Assembly (NCBI RefSeq): GCF_046348265.1
Contig: NZ_JAXMEO010000006.1
DNA length: 64,000 nt
Strand: one strand, 5' to 3'
Source of the DNA: Pelomonas sp937871895
GTDB taxonomy: Bacteria; Pseudomonadota; Gammaproteobacteria; Burkholderiales; Burkholderiaceae_C
Of this stretch, positions 9,093 to 18,829 are shown piece after piece. A program made the position numbers and the translations under genes. A model generated the notes under the pieces. That model had not been told where the DNA came from. It did not search any database and worked only from the letters and a program-made list of their open reading frames with translations. Each line of letters opens with the position of its first letter. Within the stretch, counting starts at the first letter, position 1.

Positions 9093-9731
9093 ATGAGCCG
9101 CCTGTCTGACTTCCGGAAAAATTACCAATGGGGTGAACTGGACGAGGCCGATGCCGCGAAAAGCCCCCTGCCCTTCTTCCAGCGCTGGCTGGACGAAGCG
9201 ATTGCGCACGACGTGCCCGAGCCCACGGCGATGACGCTGGCCACCGTCGGTGCCGACGGCCGCCCCTCGACCCGCGTGGTGCTGCTGAAGGACTGCGATG
9301 AACGTGGCCTGGTCTGGTACACGAACTACCAAAGCCGCAAAGGCCGCGAGTTGGCCGAGCATCCGTTTGCGGCGCTGCAGTTCCATTGGGTCGAGATGGA
9401 ACGCGTGGTGCGCATCGAAGGGCGCGTGAGCCGCGTGGAGCGCGCGGAGTCCGAGGCCTACTACGCGAGCCGGCCGCTGGATTCACGCTTGGGCGCCTGG
9501 GCCTCGCCGCAGAGTGAAGTCATCAGTTCTCGCGCCGTGCTGGTGGCCAATGCCGCCAAGGCCGCCGCCACGCACGGGCTGCACCCGCCCTGCCCGCCGC
9601 ATTGGGGAGGCTACCGGCTGGAGCCAGACCGCTTCGAGTTCTGGCAAGGGCGCCGCTCGCGCCTGCATGACCGGCTGGTCTACCGCTTCACGCCCGAGCA
9701 AGGCTGGCGGCTGGAGCGCCTCGCGCCTTGA
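9093..9731 (+). CDS. pdxH: Pyridoxamine 5'-phosphate oxidase
   Basis: 212 residues from ATG 9093; a GTG 27 bases upstream is a less likely start. It oxidises pyridoxine/pyridoxamine 5'-phosphate to pyridoxal 5'-phosphate using FMN. Visible family blocks are PTAMTLATVGADGRPSTRVV and LVWYTNYQSRKGRELAEHP (FMN binding), FHWVEMERVVRIEGRV and the C-terminal FEFWQGRRSRLHDR signature with RLAP at the end. No Shine-Dalgarno is evident close to the ATG; a GATACT lies 7 nt upstream. PLP feeds enzymes encoded here too, such as GlyA, ArgD and GlgP. Confidence 0.95.
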   Translation: MSRLSDFRKNYQWGELDEADAAKSPLPFFQRWLDEAIAHDVPEPTAMTLATVGADGRPSTRVVLLKDCDERGLVWYTNYQSRKGRELAEHPFAALQFHWVEMERVVRIEGRVSRVERAESEAYYASRPLDSRLGAWASPQSEVISSRAVLVANAAKAAATHGLHPPCPPHWGGYRLEPDRFEFWQGRRSRLHDRLVYRFTPEQGWRLERLAP

Positions 9732-9732
9732 A

Positions 9733-10230
9733 TCACTGCACGTTCGTGCCGTCCACCACGCGGTAGTAAAGGCCGTAGGGGTCGTCCGTCAGCACGGCCA
9801 GCTGACCTTCCACGACGACGGGCTCCAGCGTGTAGCGCACGGGCTGCTTGGTGCGCACTTCGACCAGGCCTTCGGGCCCTGCGGGTACGCAGAACGAGCA
9901 CGAGGTCGGCACCGAGGACAGCAGGAAGTGGCGCTGCTTGTCGCCCGGCTCCAGCGGCATCATGAAGCCCTGGATCTTGACGACGCGTTTGTCGAGGCTC
10001 TGCACATCAGCCGGGAAGCTGGGGATCAGCTTCTTCTTCTCCGCGCGCACGCTGACCTGGGACAACAGCTTCCAGGACACGATGTCGCTGCGCTCCTCCA
10101 GCGGTTTGAAGGGGCTGCGCGGATCGTGATAGCCCGGGCCCTGGCCAAAGGTGGGTGGCTGCTGGGCAGCCGCCACGCAGGGCAGCATCAACACGAGAGC
10201 GAGTACGTGGATCAAGGCAAGGCGCTTCAT
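9733..10230 (-). CDS. DUF3299 periplasmic protein
   Basis: 165 residues with a signal peptide (MKRLALIHVLALVLMLPCVAAA). The mature part has the DUF3299 pattern KIQGFMMPLEPGDKQRHFLL then SCSFCVPAGPEGLVEV, with a Cys-x-x-Cys pair. Function is not established. In Pseudomonas and others, DUF3299 genes sit beside an ABC ATPase and an FtsX-like permease in zinc-responsive operons (recalled from the literature, not tested here). The same partners are immediately upstream, 36 bp away. A metal-handling or redox role in the periplasm is therefore plausible but inferred. Confidence 0.85.
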   Translation of the reverse strand: MKRLALIHVLALVLMLPCVAAAQQPPTFGQGPGYHDPRSPFKPLEERSDIVSWKLLSQVSVRAEKKKLIPSFPADVQSLDKRVVKIQGFMMPLEPGDKQRHFLLSSVPTSCSFCVPAGPEGLVEVRTKQPVRYTLEPVVVEGQLAVLTDDPYGLYYRVVDGTNVQ

Positions 10231-10266
10231 GGCATTGATTGTCTCGCTGCGGCAGACATCCGGGTT

Positions 10267-11451
10267 TCAGCGAGGGGCTTGGAGCAACTGCGTGACGTCG
10301 AGCCGGTAGGCCCGCCAGGCGGGCCACCCTGCGGCCAGGGCCGCGGCGGTGAGCGCCAGGCCCACCACCTGCAGTTCGGCAGCGCTGAACCACTGCCCGG
10401 TCAACCGAACCGAGTGCCGCGCGGCGAGCAGTTGGCCAATGCCTTCGGCGGCCAGATGCCCGGCCAGCAGACCAAGCACGGCGCCCAGCACGGCCAGGCA
10501 CAGGGCCTCGGCCAGCACCAGCAGGGCCACGCGGCGCGGCGGTGCGCCCAGCATGCGCAGCATAGCCAGGTCGGGCTGGCGGGCGCGCACGGCATGCAGC
10601 AGCGCCACGCCCACGGACAGCCCGGCCGCCGCCATCAGCACCCAGCCAAAGCCGCGCAGCACCTCCTCACCGACGCCCACCATGCGCATCAGCCGGGCGG
10701 TTTCCAGCGCGGGCGACGCGGCTTGGAGCGCATCCTGGGCGTTGACCCAACGCGGCAGAGACACCGCCGCCAGCGGGCTGCGGTAGCTGAGCAGCACGGC
10801 GGTGATCTCATGCGGGCGGGTCTCGGCTGCGGGCGGTGCATGGTCCTCGTGCAGCGCCCAGACCGAGGCCAGGTCGGTGAGGACCAAGCGGTCGATCACA
10901 CCGCCGGTGGGTGCCAGCACGCCAACCACCTGGTAGTGATGCTCGTCATGGTGGGCCCCGCCCTCACCCAGGCCATGCGAACCCGCAAACTCGGCCCCCA
11001 CGTCCAGCCCGGTGCGGCGCGCCACCTCGGCGCCCAGCACGGCCTGCATGGGCTGCTGCCAGGCCTGGCCACGGGCCAGGCGGGCGCCGTAGAGGTCCAG
11101 GTAGCCGGGGTCAGTGCCGACCACGCGAAAGCCCTGCACGCTGTCGCCCAGAGCCAGGGGCACGGCCTGCCGCACCAGAGGGTGGGCACGCAGGGTGTCA
11201 AGCACGGTGGCCGGCACATTGCCGGTGGGGGTGTCGAGGTGGAAGACCGAGGCCAGGATCAGCTGCATGGGGCTGCCCTTGGCCCCCACGACGAGGTCCA
11301 CACCGGCCAGGTCGCGGCGCATGCCAGCATCGAGTTGCTCGCTGACCAGCAGCACCAGGCTCATGGCAGCCAGGCCCAGCGTCATCAGCAGCAGGTTGAG
11401 CCCCGCCGTGAGCGGCTGCGACCACAGGTAGCGCCAGGCCAGCCGGATCAT
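10267..11451 (-). CDS. FtsX/MacB-type ABC transporter permease
   Basis: 394 residues. An N-terminal membrane helix (about 15-40), a periplasmic domain of some 200 residues, and three C-terminal helices (about 275-385) give the four-helix MacB/LolC topology. The periplasmic part includes a histidine-rich stretch, GEGGAHHDEHHYQ, which could bind metal (inference). The ATG overlaps the ATPase stop by 4 bases, so the two are coupled. Type VII ABC systems usually move lipids, peptides or proteins within the periplasm rather than import small solutes. Confidence 0.88.
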   Translation of the reverse strand: MIRLAWRYLWSQPLTAGLNLLLMTLGLAAMSLVLLVSEQLDAGMRRDLAGVDLVVGAKGSPMQLILASVFHLDTPTGNVPATVLDTLRAHPLVRQAVPLALGDSVQGFRVVGTDPGYLDLYGARLARGQAWQQPMQAVLGAEVARRTGLDVGAEFAGSHGLGEGGAHHDEHHYQVVGVLAPTGGVIDRLVLTDLASVWALHEDHAPPAAETRPHEITAVLLSYRSPLAAVSLPRWVNAQDALQAASPALETARLMRMVGVGEEVLRGFGWVLMAAAGLSVGVALLHAVRARQPDLAMLRMLGAPPRRVALLVLAEALCLAVLGAVLGLLAGHLAAEGIGQLLAARHSVRLTGQWFSAAELQVVGLALTAAALAAGWPAWRAYRLDVTQLLQAPR

Positions 11452-12095
11452 GCGAGCCTCAGCGGCGTCACGTCGTCGCGCTCGGCCAGTTGCTGGATGA
11501 CGCGAGCGTCATGGCTGGCCAGCACCAGGGTGCAGCCACGCTGCCGCGCGGCGTCCAGCAGCAAGCCGAGCATGGTCTGGGCATTGGCGTCGTCGAGCGA
11601 AGCGGTGGGCTCGTCGGCCACCAGCAAGGGTGGCTTGCGAACCAGCGCACGCGCCACGGCCACGCGCTGGGCCTGGCCCACACTGAGCTGGTGCGGCCGC
11701 TGCACAGCCAGGTCGGCCACGCCCAGTTGCCGCAACACGGCGTCGACCTGGGCCGCGTCGGGCGTGAGGCCGGCGGCCACAAAGGGCAGGCTGACGTTCT
11801 GCGCCACGCTCAGCGCCTCGCTCAGGTGCAGGCGTTGTGGCACGAACCCCAGGGTCCTGCCGCGCCAGGCGTCAAGCGCCTGCGGGGACAGCGTGGCCAG
11901 GTCCTGCCCCATCACGCTGAGCCGGCCCTCGCGCACGCGCAGCAGGCCGGTCAGCAAGGCCAGCAGGGTGGACTTGCCGCTGCCCGAGGCGCCGGTGATC
12001 AGCAGATGCCGGCCGGCCGGCAGATCCAGGTCGGCGTAGGACAGGCTCGCACCTTCGGCGTAGCGGTGGCGCAGGCCCTGCCAACGCAGACTCAT
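11448..12095 (-). CDS. ABC transporter ATP-binding protein (LolD/MacB type)
   Basis: 215 residues with Walker A GASGSGKST (35-43), Q-loop FVPQRLHL, a slightly unusual signature LSVGQAQRVAVARAL (LSVGQ instead of LSGGQ), Walker B LLVADEPTASLD and the switch histidine in LASHD. It powers the permease encoded immediately downstream with a 4-base overlap. Its own ATG overlaps the msrA stop by 4 bases, so msrA, ATPase and permease form one translationally coupled unit. Substrate unknown; see the DUF3299 neighbour for the zinc hypothesis. Confidence 0.92.
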   Translation of the reverse strand: MSLRWQGLRHRYAEGASLSYADLDLPAGRHLLITGASGSGKSTLLALLTGLLRVREGRLSVMGQDLATLSPQALDAWRGRTLGFVPQRLHLSEALSVAQNVSLPFVAAGLTPDAAQVDAVLRQLGVADLAVQRPHQLSVGQAQRVAVARALVRKPPLLVADEPTASLDDANAQTMLGLLLDAARQRGCTLVLASHDARVIQQLAERDDVTPLRLA

Positions 12096-12622
12096 GAAGC
12101 GATCAGGGCCTTGAAGCTGGCCTCGAACTTGCGCACCTTGGGTGCAACGACATAGGCGCAGTAGCCCTGGCCCGGGTTGCGCTCGAAATAGCGCTGGTGG
12201 TAGCCCTCGGCCGGGGTGTAGTTGGCCTCGGCAGCCAGCTCGGTCACCACCCGGCCGCCCAGCGCCTCGTTGGCTTCGCGCAGCACCTCGGCCGCAAGCT
12301 CGCGCTGCGCCTCGGTGTGGAAGTAGATGCCCGAGCGGTACTGGGTGCCTTCGTCGGCACCTTGGCGGTTCAGCGAGGTGGGGTCGTGAATGTGCAAGAA
12401 AACTTCGAGGATCTGGCGCAGGCTGACCTGGGCCGGGTCGAAACGCACGCGCACCACCTCGGCATGCCCGGTGGCGCCGCTGCAGACGGCCTCATAGGTG
12501 GGGGACGGCATGTGGCCATTGCAGTAGCCCGACTCGACCGACACCACCCCACGCACGCGCAGGAACACGGCCTCCAGGCACCAGAAGCAGCCGCCAGCCA
12601 GGGTGATCAGCTCAGTGTCCAT
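12092..12622 (-). CDS. msrA: Peptide-methionine (S)-S-oxide reductase
   Basis: 176 residues with the catalytic GGCFWC motif (Cys12, Cys15), GHAEVVRV, DPTSLNRQGADEGTQYRS and the C-terminal GYHQRYFERNPGQGYC. It reduces methionine-S-sulfoxide in damaged proteins, recycled by thioredoxin. Length is normal for single-domain MsrA and there is no export signal. It is the first gene of the operon with an ABC transporter and DUF3299 protein, overlapping the ATPase gene by 4 bases. That linkage is unusual for MsrA and may mean the operon responds to oxidative or metal stress (inference). Confidence 0.95.
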   Translation of the reverse strand: MDTELITLAGGCFWCLEAVFLRVRGVVSVESGYCNGHMPSPTYEAVCSGATGHAEVVRVRFDPAQVSLRQILEVFLHIHDPTSLNRQGADEGTQYRSGIYFHTEAQRELAAEVLREANEALGGRVVTELAAEANYTPAEGYHQRYFERNPGQGYCAYVVAPKVRKFEASFKALIAS

Positions 12623-12658
12623 GGGCGAGTCCAGGTGGAGTGTGAAACGCAGCGCGCA

Positions 12659-12717
12659 TCATGCCCGACGTGCGCGTTGGCCATGAGCTCGGACATGAGG
12701 TCGGGCATGACATTCGC
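12659..12717. repeat. Tandem 12-bp repeats and inverted repeat between msrA and the S9 peptidase
   Basis: Three consecutive 12-mers at 12682-12717: CATGAGCTCGGA, CATGAGGTCGGG, CATGACATTCGC. Overlapping them is a perfect 11-bp inverted repeat, TCATGCCCGAC (12659-12669) and GTCGGGCATGA (12700-12710). On the plus strand the stretch reads as a 21-codon frame (12661-12726) encoding GHELGHEVGHDI, but it has no clear ribosome-binding site. It could be an operator between divergent genes or a tiny peptide gene. Confidence 0.4.
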
Positions 12718-12774
12718 AAGGCTTGATTCAGCCGCGCCAGAATCAGCGGCTTCAGCCTGTTTCGGAAGTTGAAC

Positions 12775-14781
<2,007 letters not shown>

Positions 14782-14805
14782 GCCGATGAAGTGAACTGAG
14801 AGCGG

Positions 14806-15795
14806 TCAGCCAACGAGGTTGGCCAGGGTCAGCAGCGCCAGCAGGCCCATCCACAGGATGACCGAGCGCCACACCAGGCCCACCACGCTTTGCAGGTGCC
14901 CGAGCTGGGGCGCAGCCCCGGCGGTTGAGCCTGCCGCTCCGATGGCATCAGGGTCAGCGCCGGCATCGAAGGTCTTGCTGCGATCGGGCGTCACCGTGGG
15001 TGCAGCGGCCCCGCCCAAGCGCAGGCCCAGCGCCCCGGCGGCCGAGGCCAGCAGGATGCCTTCGTTGGCCTGAGCCCAAAGCGCCGCATCTCGGCGCCAG
15101 CCATTGACGGCTTCCTCGAAGTTGCCGACCACCGCGAATCCGGTGGCGGTGAGGCGCGCCGGCACGTGATCGATCCAGCCGAAGGCCTGGCGCGACACGG
15201 CCAGCAACTGGACATTGGTCGGGGCGTCGAGCACGCGGCTCTTGAAGGCCCAGTAGCGGCTCGCAAACTCGGCCAGACGGTAGACGACCGCGCCCGCCGG
15301 CCCCAGGCCCAGCGTCGAGCAGACGACGAACCAGAAAAACACGCCGAACACATGGCGATGCGCGGCCAGCAGCGAATGCTCGATCACGTGACGGATCAGC
15401 TCCACGCGCGGCAGCTCGCTGGCGTCCAGGTGGCGCCACTGCGCCAGGTGCTGACGGGCGGTTTCGTCGTCGCCACGGTCCAGCGCGTCGCGGATGTCCG
15501 TGAAGTGGTGGCTGAATTGGCGGAAGCCGAGCGTGAGGTAGAGCACCAGCACGTCCACGCCCAGCGCCAGCAGCACATGGACGTGAAGCGCCAGGGCGTA
15601 GAGCAGGGTCACCACAAGGCCTGGCACCAGCACCGTGATGCACCAGACCACCGCCGCGTGATGCGAGGCCCCAGCGTCGAAGTTGCGTCCGGTCCAGCGA
15701 ATCCAGGAAATCACGGCCTCGTGCACCCGGTTGCCATGCCGCAAGGGCTTGAGCTGCTCACACAGCAGGGCCAGCAGGACCGCGAAGAAATTCAT
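14806..15795 (-). CDS. CobD/CbiB-family membrane protein
   Basis: 329 residues from MNFFAVLLALLCEQLKPL, with four to five hydrophobic segments (about 55-95, 160-190, 285-300, 308-329). The GFRQFSHHFTDIRDALDRGD segment and EHSLLAAHRHVFGVFFWFV match the CobD/CbiB family, whose namesake attaches aminopropanol to cobyrinic acid. Burkholderiales carry this divergent copy away from cobalamin genes, as here, and its true role is not known. An upstream in-frame extension would be Cys/Arg-rich and is rejected. It converges with the S9 peptidase. Confidence 0.75.
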   Translation of the reverse strand: MNFFAVLLALLCEQLKPLRHGNRVHEAVISWIRWTGRNFDAGASHHAAVVWCITVLVPGLVVTLLYALALHVHVLLALGVDVLVLYLTLGFRQFSHHFTDIRDALDRGDDETARQHLAQWRHLDASELPRVELIRHVIEHSLLAAHRHVFGVFFWFVVCSTLGLGPAGAVVYRLAEFASRYWAFKSRVLDAPTNVQLLAVSRQAFGWIDHVPARLTATGFAVVGNFEEAVNGWRRDAALWAQANEGILLASAAGALGLRLGGAAAPTVTPDRSKTFDAGADPDAIGAAGSTAGAAPQLGHLQSVVGLVWRSVILWMGLLALLTLANLVG

Positions 15796-15832
15796 GGCGG
15801 GCGATGATAGCGGCGGCCCCTGCCCCGCTTGC

Positions 15833-16513
15833 TCAGGCAATGAGCAGTCGGTAGAGATTGCGCAACATCGCCGCCGTCGCGCCCCAGATGAAGTACTCGC
15901 GTTCGGGGCCCTGCCAAGGCATGGAAATGAAGCGACGCTCGATGCCATCCAGCACCACCGCATGGTGTCGGTGATGAGCCGGGTTCATCAGGAAGTGAAG
16001 CGGCACCTCAAACGCCTCGGCAACCTCGAAGGCATCCAACTTCAAGCCAAACGGCGGCCGCACCAGCGCCAGCACGGGCGTGACCTGGAAGGCGGTGACC
16101 GTGGCGTAAACCGGCAACTGGCCAATGACGTCGATGTGCTCGCGGGCAAGGCCGATTTCCTCCTCGGTCTCGCGCAGGGCCGTGCCGACGGGGCCTGAGT
16201 CTTCGGGCTCAGACTTGCCACCCGGGAAGCTGATCTGGCCAGCATGGTCACGCAGGTGGTCGGTCCGCCGGGTCAGCAGCAGGTGCAGGCCATCGTCGCG
16301 CACCACCATGGGCACAAGCACGGCGGCGGCGGCAGGTGCGCGCCCCGCAAGCCGGCTGCCATCGCCCGCAAACTCGGGCTGCCAGGACGGCGCCGATGCC
16401 AGTCTGGCCCGGATCGCCGACTCCGACAGTGTGGCGCTGGAGACGGCCGGCAGATGCGCATCGACGCTCACGACGGGCGCTTCGTGCGGTCGGAGAATCA
16501 AGGGGCGGCTCAT
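15833..16513 (-). CDS. NUDIX hydrolase, CoA pyrophosphatase type (NudL)
   Basis: 226 residues from MSRPLILRPHEAP. The UPF0035/NudL signature LLTRRTDHLRDHAGQISFPG runs straight into the Nudix box (GGKSEPED... then RETEEEIGL), which binds the catalytic divalent metal. These enzymes split CoA and its derivatives into phosphopantetheine and 3',5'-ADP. It lies 12 bp after the terminator of the rplS operon, so it needs its own promoter or readthrough, and 37 bp before the CobD-like gene on the same strand. Confidence 0.88.
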   Translation of the reverse strand: MSRPLILRPHEAPVVSVDAHLPAVSSATLSESAIRARLASAPSWQPEFAGDGSRLAGRAPAAAAVLVPMVVRDDGLHLLLTRRTDHLRDHAGQISFPGGKSEPEDSGPVGTALRETEEEIGLAREHIDVIGQLPVYATVTAFQVTPVLALVRPPFGLKLDAFEVAEAFEVPLHFLMNPAHHRHHAVVLDGIERRFISMPWQGPEREYFIWGATAAMLRNLYRLLIA

Positions 16514-16524
16514 GACATGCCAAG

Positions 16525-16567
16525 CATAAAAAAACAAAACCGCCCGGAGCGGAACTCGGGGCGGTTT
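16525..16567 (-). terminator. Rho-independent terminator of the ribosomal operon
   Basis: On the minus strand AAACCGCCC (16559-16567) pairs with GGGCGGTTT (16537-16545), followed by a T-rich tail, 18 bp after the rplS stop codon. Confidence 0.9.
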
Positions 16568-16585
16568 GGCTGGTGGGGCTGACGA

Positions 16586-16939
16586 TCAGGCCAGCTTTTC
16601 CTTGATGCGGGCCGACTTGCCGGAACGCTCGCGGAGGTAATACAGCTTGGCGCGGCGAACGTCGCCACGGCGCTTGACTTCGATCGAAGCAATCAGCGGG
16701 CTGTAGAGCTGGAAGGTCCGCTCAACGCCTTCGCCGCTGGAGATCTTGCGGACGATGAAGCTGCTGTTGAGGCCGCGGTTGCGCTTGGCGATCACAACGC
16801 CTTCGTAGGCCTGGACGCGCTTGCGAGTACCTTCAACCACGTTGACGCTGACGATCACGGTGTCGCCAGGAGCGAAAGTCGGGATGGTCTTGTTGAGGCG
16901 AGCAATTTCTTCTTGCTCAAGGGTCTGAATCAGATCCAT
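16586..16939 (-). CDS. rplS: 50S ribosomal protein L19
   Basis: 117 residues, full length. FAPGDTVIVSVNVVEGTRKR, RVQAYEGVVIAKRNRGLNSS and the C-terminal RGDVRRAKLYYLRER are diagnostic. L19 lies at the 30S-50S interface. It is the last gene of rpsP-rimM-trmD-rplS; a gap of 83 bp separates it from trmD, and a sigma-70-like promoter lies across the 3' end of trmD and that gap, which would allow independent, higher expression. A strong terminator follows. Confidence 0.98.
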   Translation of the reverse strand: MDLIQTLEQEEIARLNKTIPTFAPGDTVIVSVNVVEGTRKRVQAYEGVVIAKRNRGLNSSFIVRKISSGEGVERTFQLYSPLIASIEVKRRGDVRRAKLYYLRERSGKSARIKEKLA

Positions 16940-17012
16940 GGGGGCTCCTGCAAGTCTTGGCTGGGGCTGTTGATGGAGGAAATGTCCACCAGCCAGAGGA
17001 CGAAAGCCCGCG

Positions 17013-17042
17013 AGTATAGCGACTACTTGGGTAATCCCGCAA
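17013..17042 (-). promoter_or_regulatory. Putative internal promoter for rplS
   Basis: On the minus strand TTGCGG (17037-17042) and TATACT (17013-17018) are 18 bp apart, at the end of trmD and about 75 bp before the rplS start. TATACT is also the -10 of the rpsT promoter here. Confidence 0.5.
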
Positions 17043-17778
17043 GGAAGCGCTCGTCCGCCGGGCTGAGCTGGCCGGCCGCTCGGGCGGCCACGATCAGGTC
17101 GGGCCGACGCTGCGCGGTCAGGCGCAAGGACTGTTCACGCCGCCAACGCGCGATTTCGGCATGGTGTCCGGACAGCAGCACCGGCGGAACCGCGCGCTCG
17201 GGACCGACGTCGTCGGCAGGCAGCAGCTCCGGACGGCTGAAGTGCGGACAGTCCAGCAAGCCGTCTGAGAAGCTGTCCTGCTGGTGCGATTGCGCATCAC
17301 CCAGCACGCCATCTTGCAGCCGCGCCACGGCATCCAGCATCGCCAAGGCCGGCAGCTCGCCACCGGACAGCACGAAATCGCCCAGGCTGATCTCCAGCGT
17401 CACGTGTCGATCGAGCACGCGTTGATCGATGCCTTCGTAACGGCCGCACAGCAGCACGGCGCCCGGGCTTTGCGCAAGCTCGCGGACCAGGGCCTGATCC
17501 AGGACACGGCCCGTTGGGCTGAAATGGATGACCGGCGCGGCGCCGCGCTGTGCCTTCACGGCGGCCAGCGCACGTTCCAGCGGACCGGCCAGCATCACCA
17601 TGCCGGGGCCGCCGCCAAAGGGGCGATCATCAACGCGGCGGTAGGTATCGTCGGCAAAGTCCCGCAACGGCCACAGCCGCACGTCCACTTGCCGGCTTTC
17701 GAACGCCCGGCGCGTGATGCCAACCGTCAGATGGGCGTCGAACAGCTCGGGAAAGAGCGTGATGACGTCGAAGCGCAT
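17023..17778 (-). CDS. trmD: tRNA (guanine-N1)-methyltransferase
   Basis: 251 residues beginning MRFDVITLFPELF. It methylates G37 of tRNAs to prevent frameshifting, using SAM bound in a trefoil knot. Knot motifs LLCGRYEGIDQRVLD and ISLGDFVLSGGELPA are intact, as is the DRPFGGGPGMV loop. The ATG overlaps the rimM TGA by one base, so translation is coupled. A longer in-frame reading upstream only covers rimM out of frame and is not used. Confidence 0.98.
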   Translation of the reverse strand: MRFDVITLFPELFDAHLTVGITRRAFESRQVDVRLWPLRDFADDTYRRVDDRPFGGGPGMVMLAGPLERALAAVKAQRGAAPVIHFSPTGRVLDQALVRELAQSPGAVLLCGRYEGIDQRVLDRHVTLEISLGDFVLSGGELPALAMLDAVARLQDGVLGDAQSHQQDSFSDGLLDCPHFSRPELLPADDVGPERAVPPVLLSGHHAEIARWRREQSLRLTAQRRPDLIVAARAAGQLSPADERFLAGLPK

Positions 17779-18368
17779 CAGTAATCGAGACCCCAGTCGA
17801 CCTTGATCAGCCGGGCAGCCAAGTCCACATCGTCGACGTAGGCGCCAACGAAAGGGATCAAGCGCTCCTGGTCGGGCTTCAGCGGCTCGACCGCGCCGAC
17901 GGGGGCGATGCGGAACACGCAATGCGGCCCTGTGTCGATGAGCCCGATCACCCGGCCCAGGGCAGCGCCGTCGCGGTTGACCACGTCCAAACCAATCAGG
18001 TCGACCCAGTAGTACTCGCCGTCGCCCGCCTTGGGAAACTCGCTGCGCGAGAGATGCAACTCCCAGCCGCGCAACTGCTCGGCCGCACTGCGGTCGTCGA
18101 TGCCCTCGGCCTTGGCGACGATGCCCTCGCCATGCTCGCGCACCGAGGTGATCGTGATCTGGCGCTGGCCCGGCTTGGGGCCACTTGACCGCAAGCACCA
18201 CCGCTTGGCATTGAAGAGCGCGTCGCCGTGACCGGAATAGGCCTGGACCTTGAACCAGCCCTTGACGCCCCAGGCGTCCAGGATGCGGCCGACCTCGATG
18301 GCGTCCGCCGGCCAGGCATGAAAAAACGGCGCCGCAGCGCCGTCTTGTTCGGGCAAATGACTTGCCAC
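17778..18368 (-). CDS. rimM: 16S rRNA processing protein RimM
   Basis: About 196 residues. RimM binds S19 and helps mature the 30S head. Family features are IEVGRILDAWGVKGWFKV, the central EYYWVDLIGLDVV and the PRC-barrel end IPFVGAYVDDVDLAARLI. No ATG lies upstream of the conserved core in this frame; GTG at 18368, 7 bp after the rpsP stop, is the best start, and TTG 18353 an alternative. Either start places a rho-independent terminator-like hairpin inside the first 20 codons, so the 5' coding region may work as an attenuator. The stop overlaps trmD by one base. Confidence 0.92.
   Translation of the reverse strand: MASHLPEQDGAAAPFFHAWPADAIEVGRILDAWGVKGWFKVQAYSGHGDALFNAKRWCLRSSGPKPGQRQITITSVREHGEGIVAKAEGIDDRSAAEQLRGWELHLSRSEFPKAGDGEYYWVDLIGLDVVNRDGAALGRVIGLIDTGPHCVFRIAPVGAVEPLKPDQERLIPFVGAYVDDVDLAARLIKVDWGLDY
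18321..18343 (-). terminator. Terminator/attenuator within the 5' end of rimM
   Basis: On the minus strand CGGCGC-TGCG-GCGCCG (18342-18327) is followed by TTTTTT (18326-18321). It lies 33-55 bp after the rpsP stop and inside the most plausible rimM frame. Confidence 0.75.
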
Positions 18369-18375
18369 TTCAGCT

Positions 18376-18627
18376 TCAGGCCGTGGCCTTCTTGGACTCA
18401 CCCACCAGACGCTCGACGGTCGGCGACACCTGGGCGCCAACGCCGGTCCAGTAGGTCACGCGGTCCAGGGCCACGCGCAGCTTTTCGGCAGCGCCGGAAG
18501 CGACGGGGTTGTAGAAGCCCACGCGCTCGATGAAACGGCCATCGCGACGCTCACGGCTGTCGGCGACGACGATGTTGTAGAACGGGCGCTTCTTGGAGCC
18601 GCTGCGGGAGAGACGAATGACGACCAT
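18376..18627 (-). CDS. rpsP: 30S ribosomal protein S16
   Basis: 83 residues: MVVIRLSRSGSKKRPFYNIV at the start, DGRFIERVGFYNP in the middle and VGAQVSPTVERL towards the end, all diagnostic for S16, which helps fold the 5' and central domains of 16S rRNA. It is the first gene of the operon, preceded by a leader of some 140 bases. A terminator hairpin 33 bp after its stop would limit transcription into rimM-trmD, in line with the higher demand for S16. Confidence 0.98.
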   Translation of the reverse strand: MVVIRLSRSGSKKRPFYNIVVADSRERRDGRFIERVGFYNPVASGAAEKLRVALDRVTYWTGVGAQVSPTVERLVGESKKATA

Positions 18628-18778
18628 GATGTTTCCTGTAAACGAATGTGGCGATCACCGCACCGGGAGACACTCAGGGCGAGCAGATCGAAATAGCGGC
18701 TTGCGGACGGAAAGCCCACCGGAGCCAGGTATCGGCAACGTAGATACGCCAGAAACTGGCCACTGCCGAAAACCCGGC

Positions 18779-18784
18779 ATTATA
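18779..18784 (-). promoter_or_regulatory. -10 element of the rpsP operon promoter
   Basis: A perfect TATAAT on the minus strand, about 150 bp upstream of the rpsP ATG. The -35 region is weak (TTTTCG or TTTCGC at 16-17 bp). The implied leader could host autogenous control, but no known motif was recognised. Confidence 0.5.
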
Positions 18785-18829
18785 GACTCGACTGATCTCT
18801 GCGAAAAGCCTATTGGCGCCGTCTTCCCG

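Noticed and set aside
9514..12039. 841-codon plus-strand frame across pdxH, the DUF3299 gene and the ABC genes
   Set aside because: Covers well-supported genes in other frames. Product is rich in His, Gln, Arg and Gly, typical of antisense translation.
17779..18201. In-frame 5' extension of trmD
   Set aside because: It lies wholly over rimM in another frame; the family start MRFDVITLFPELF is at 17778.
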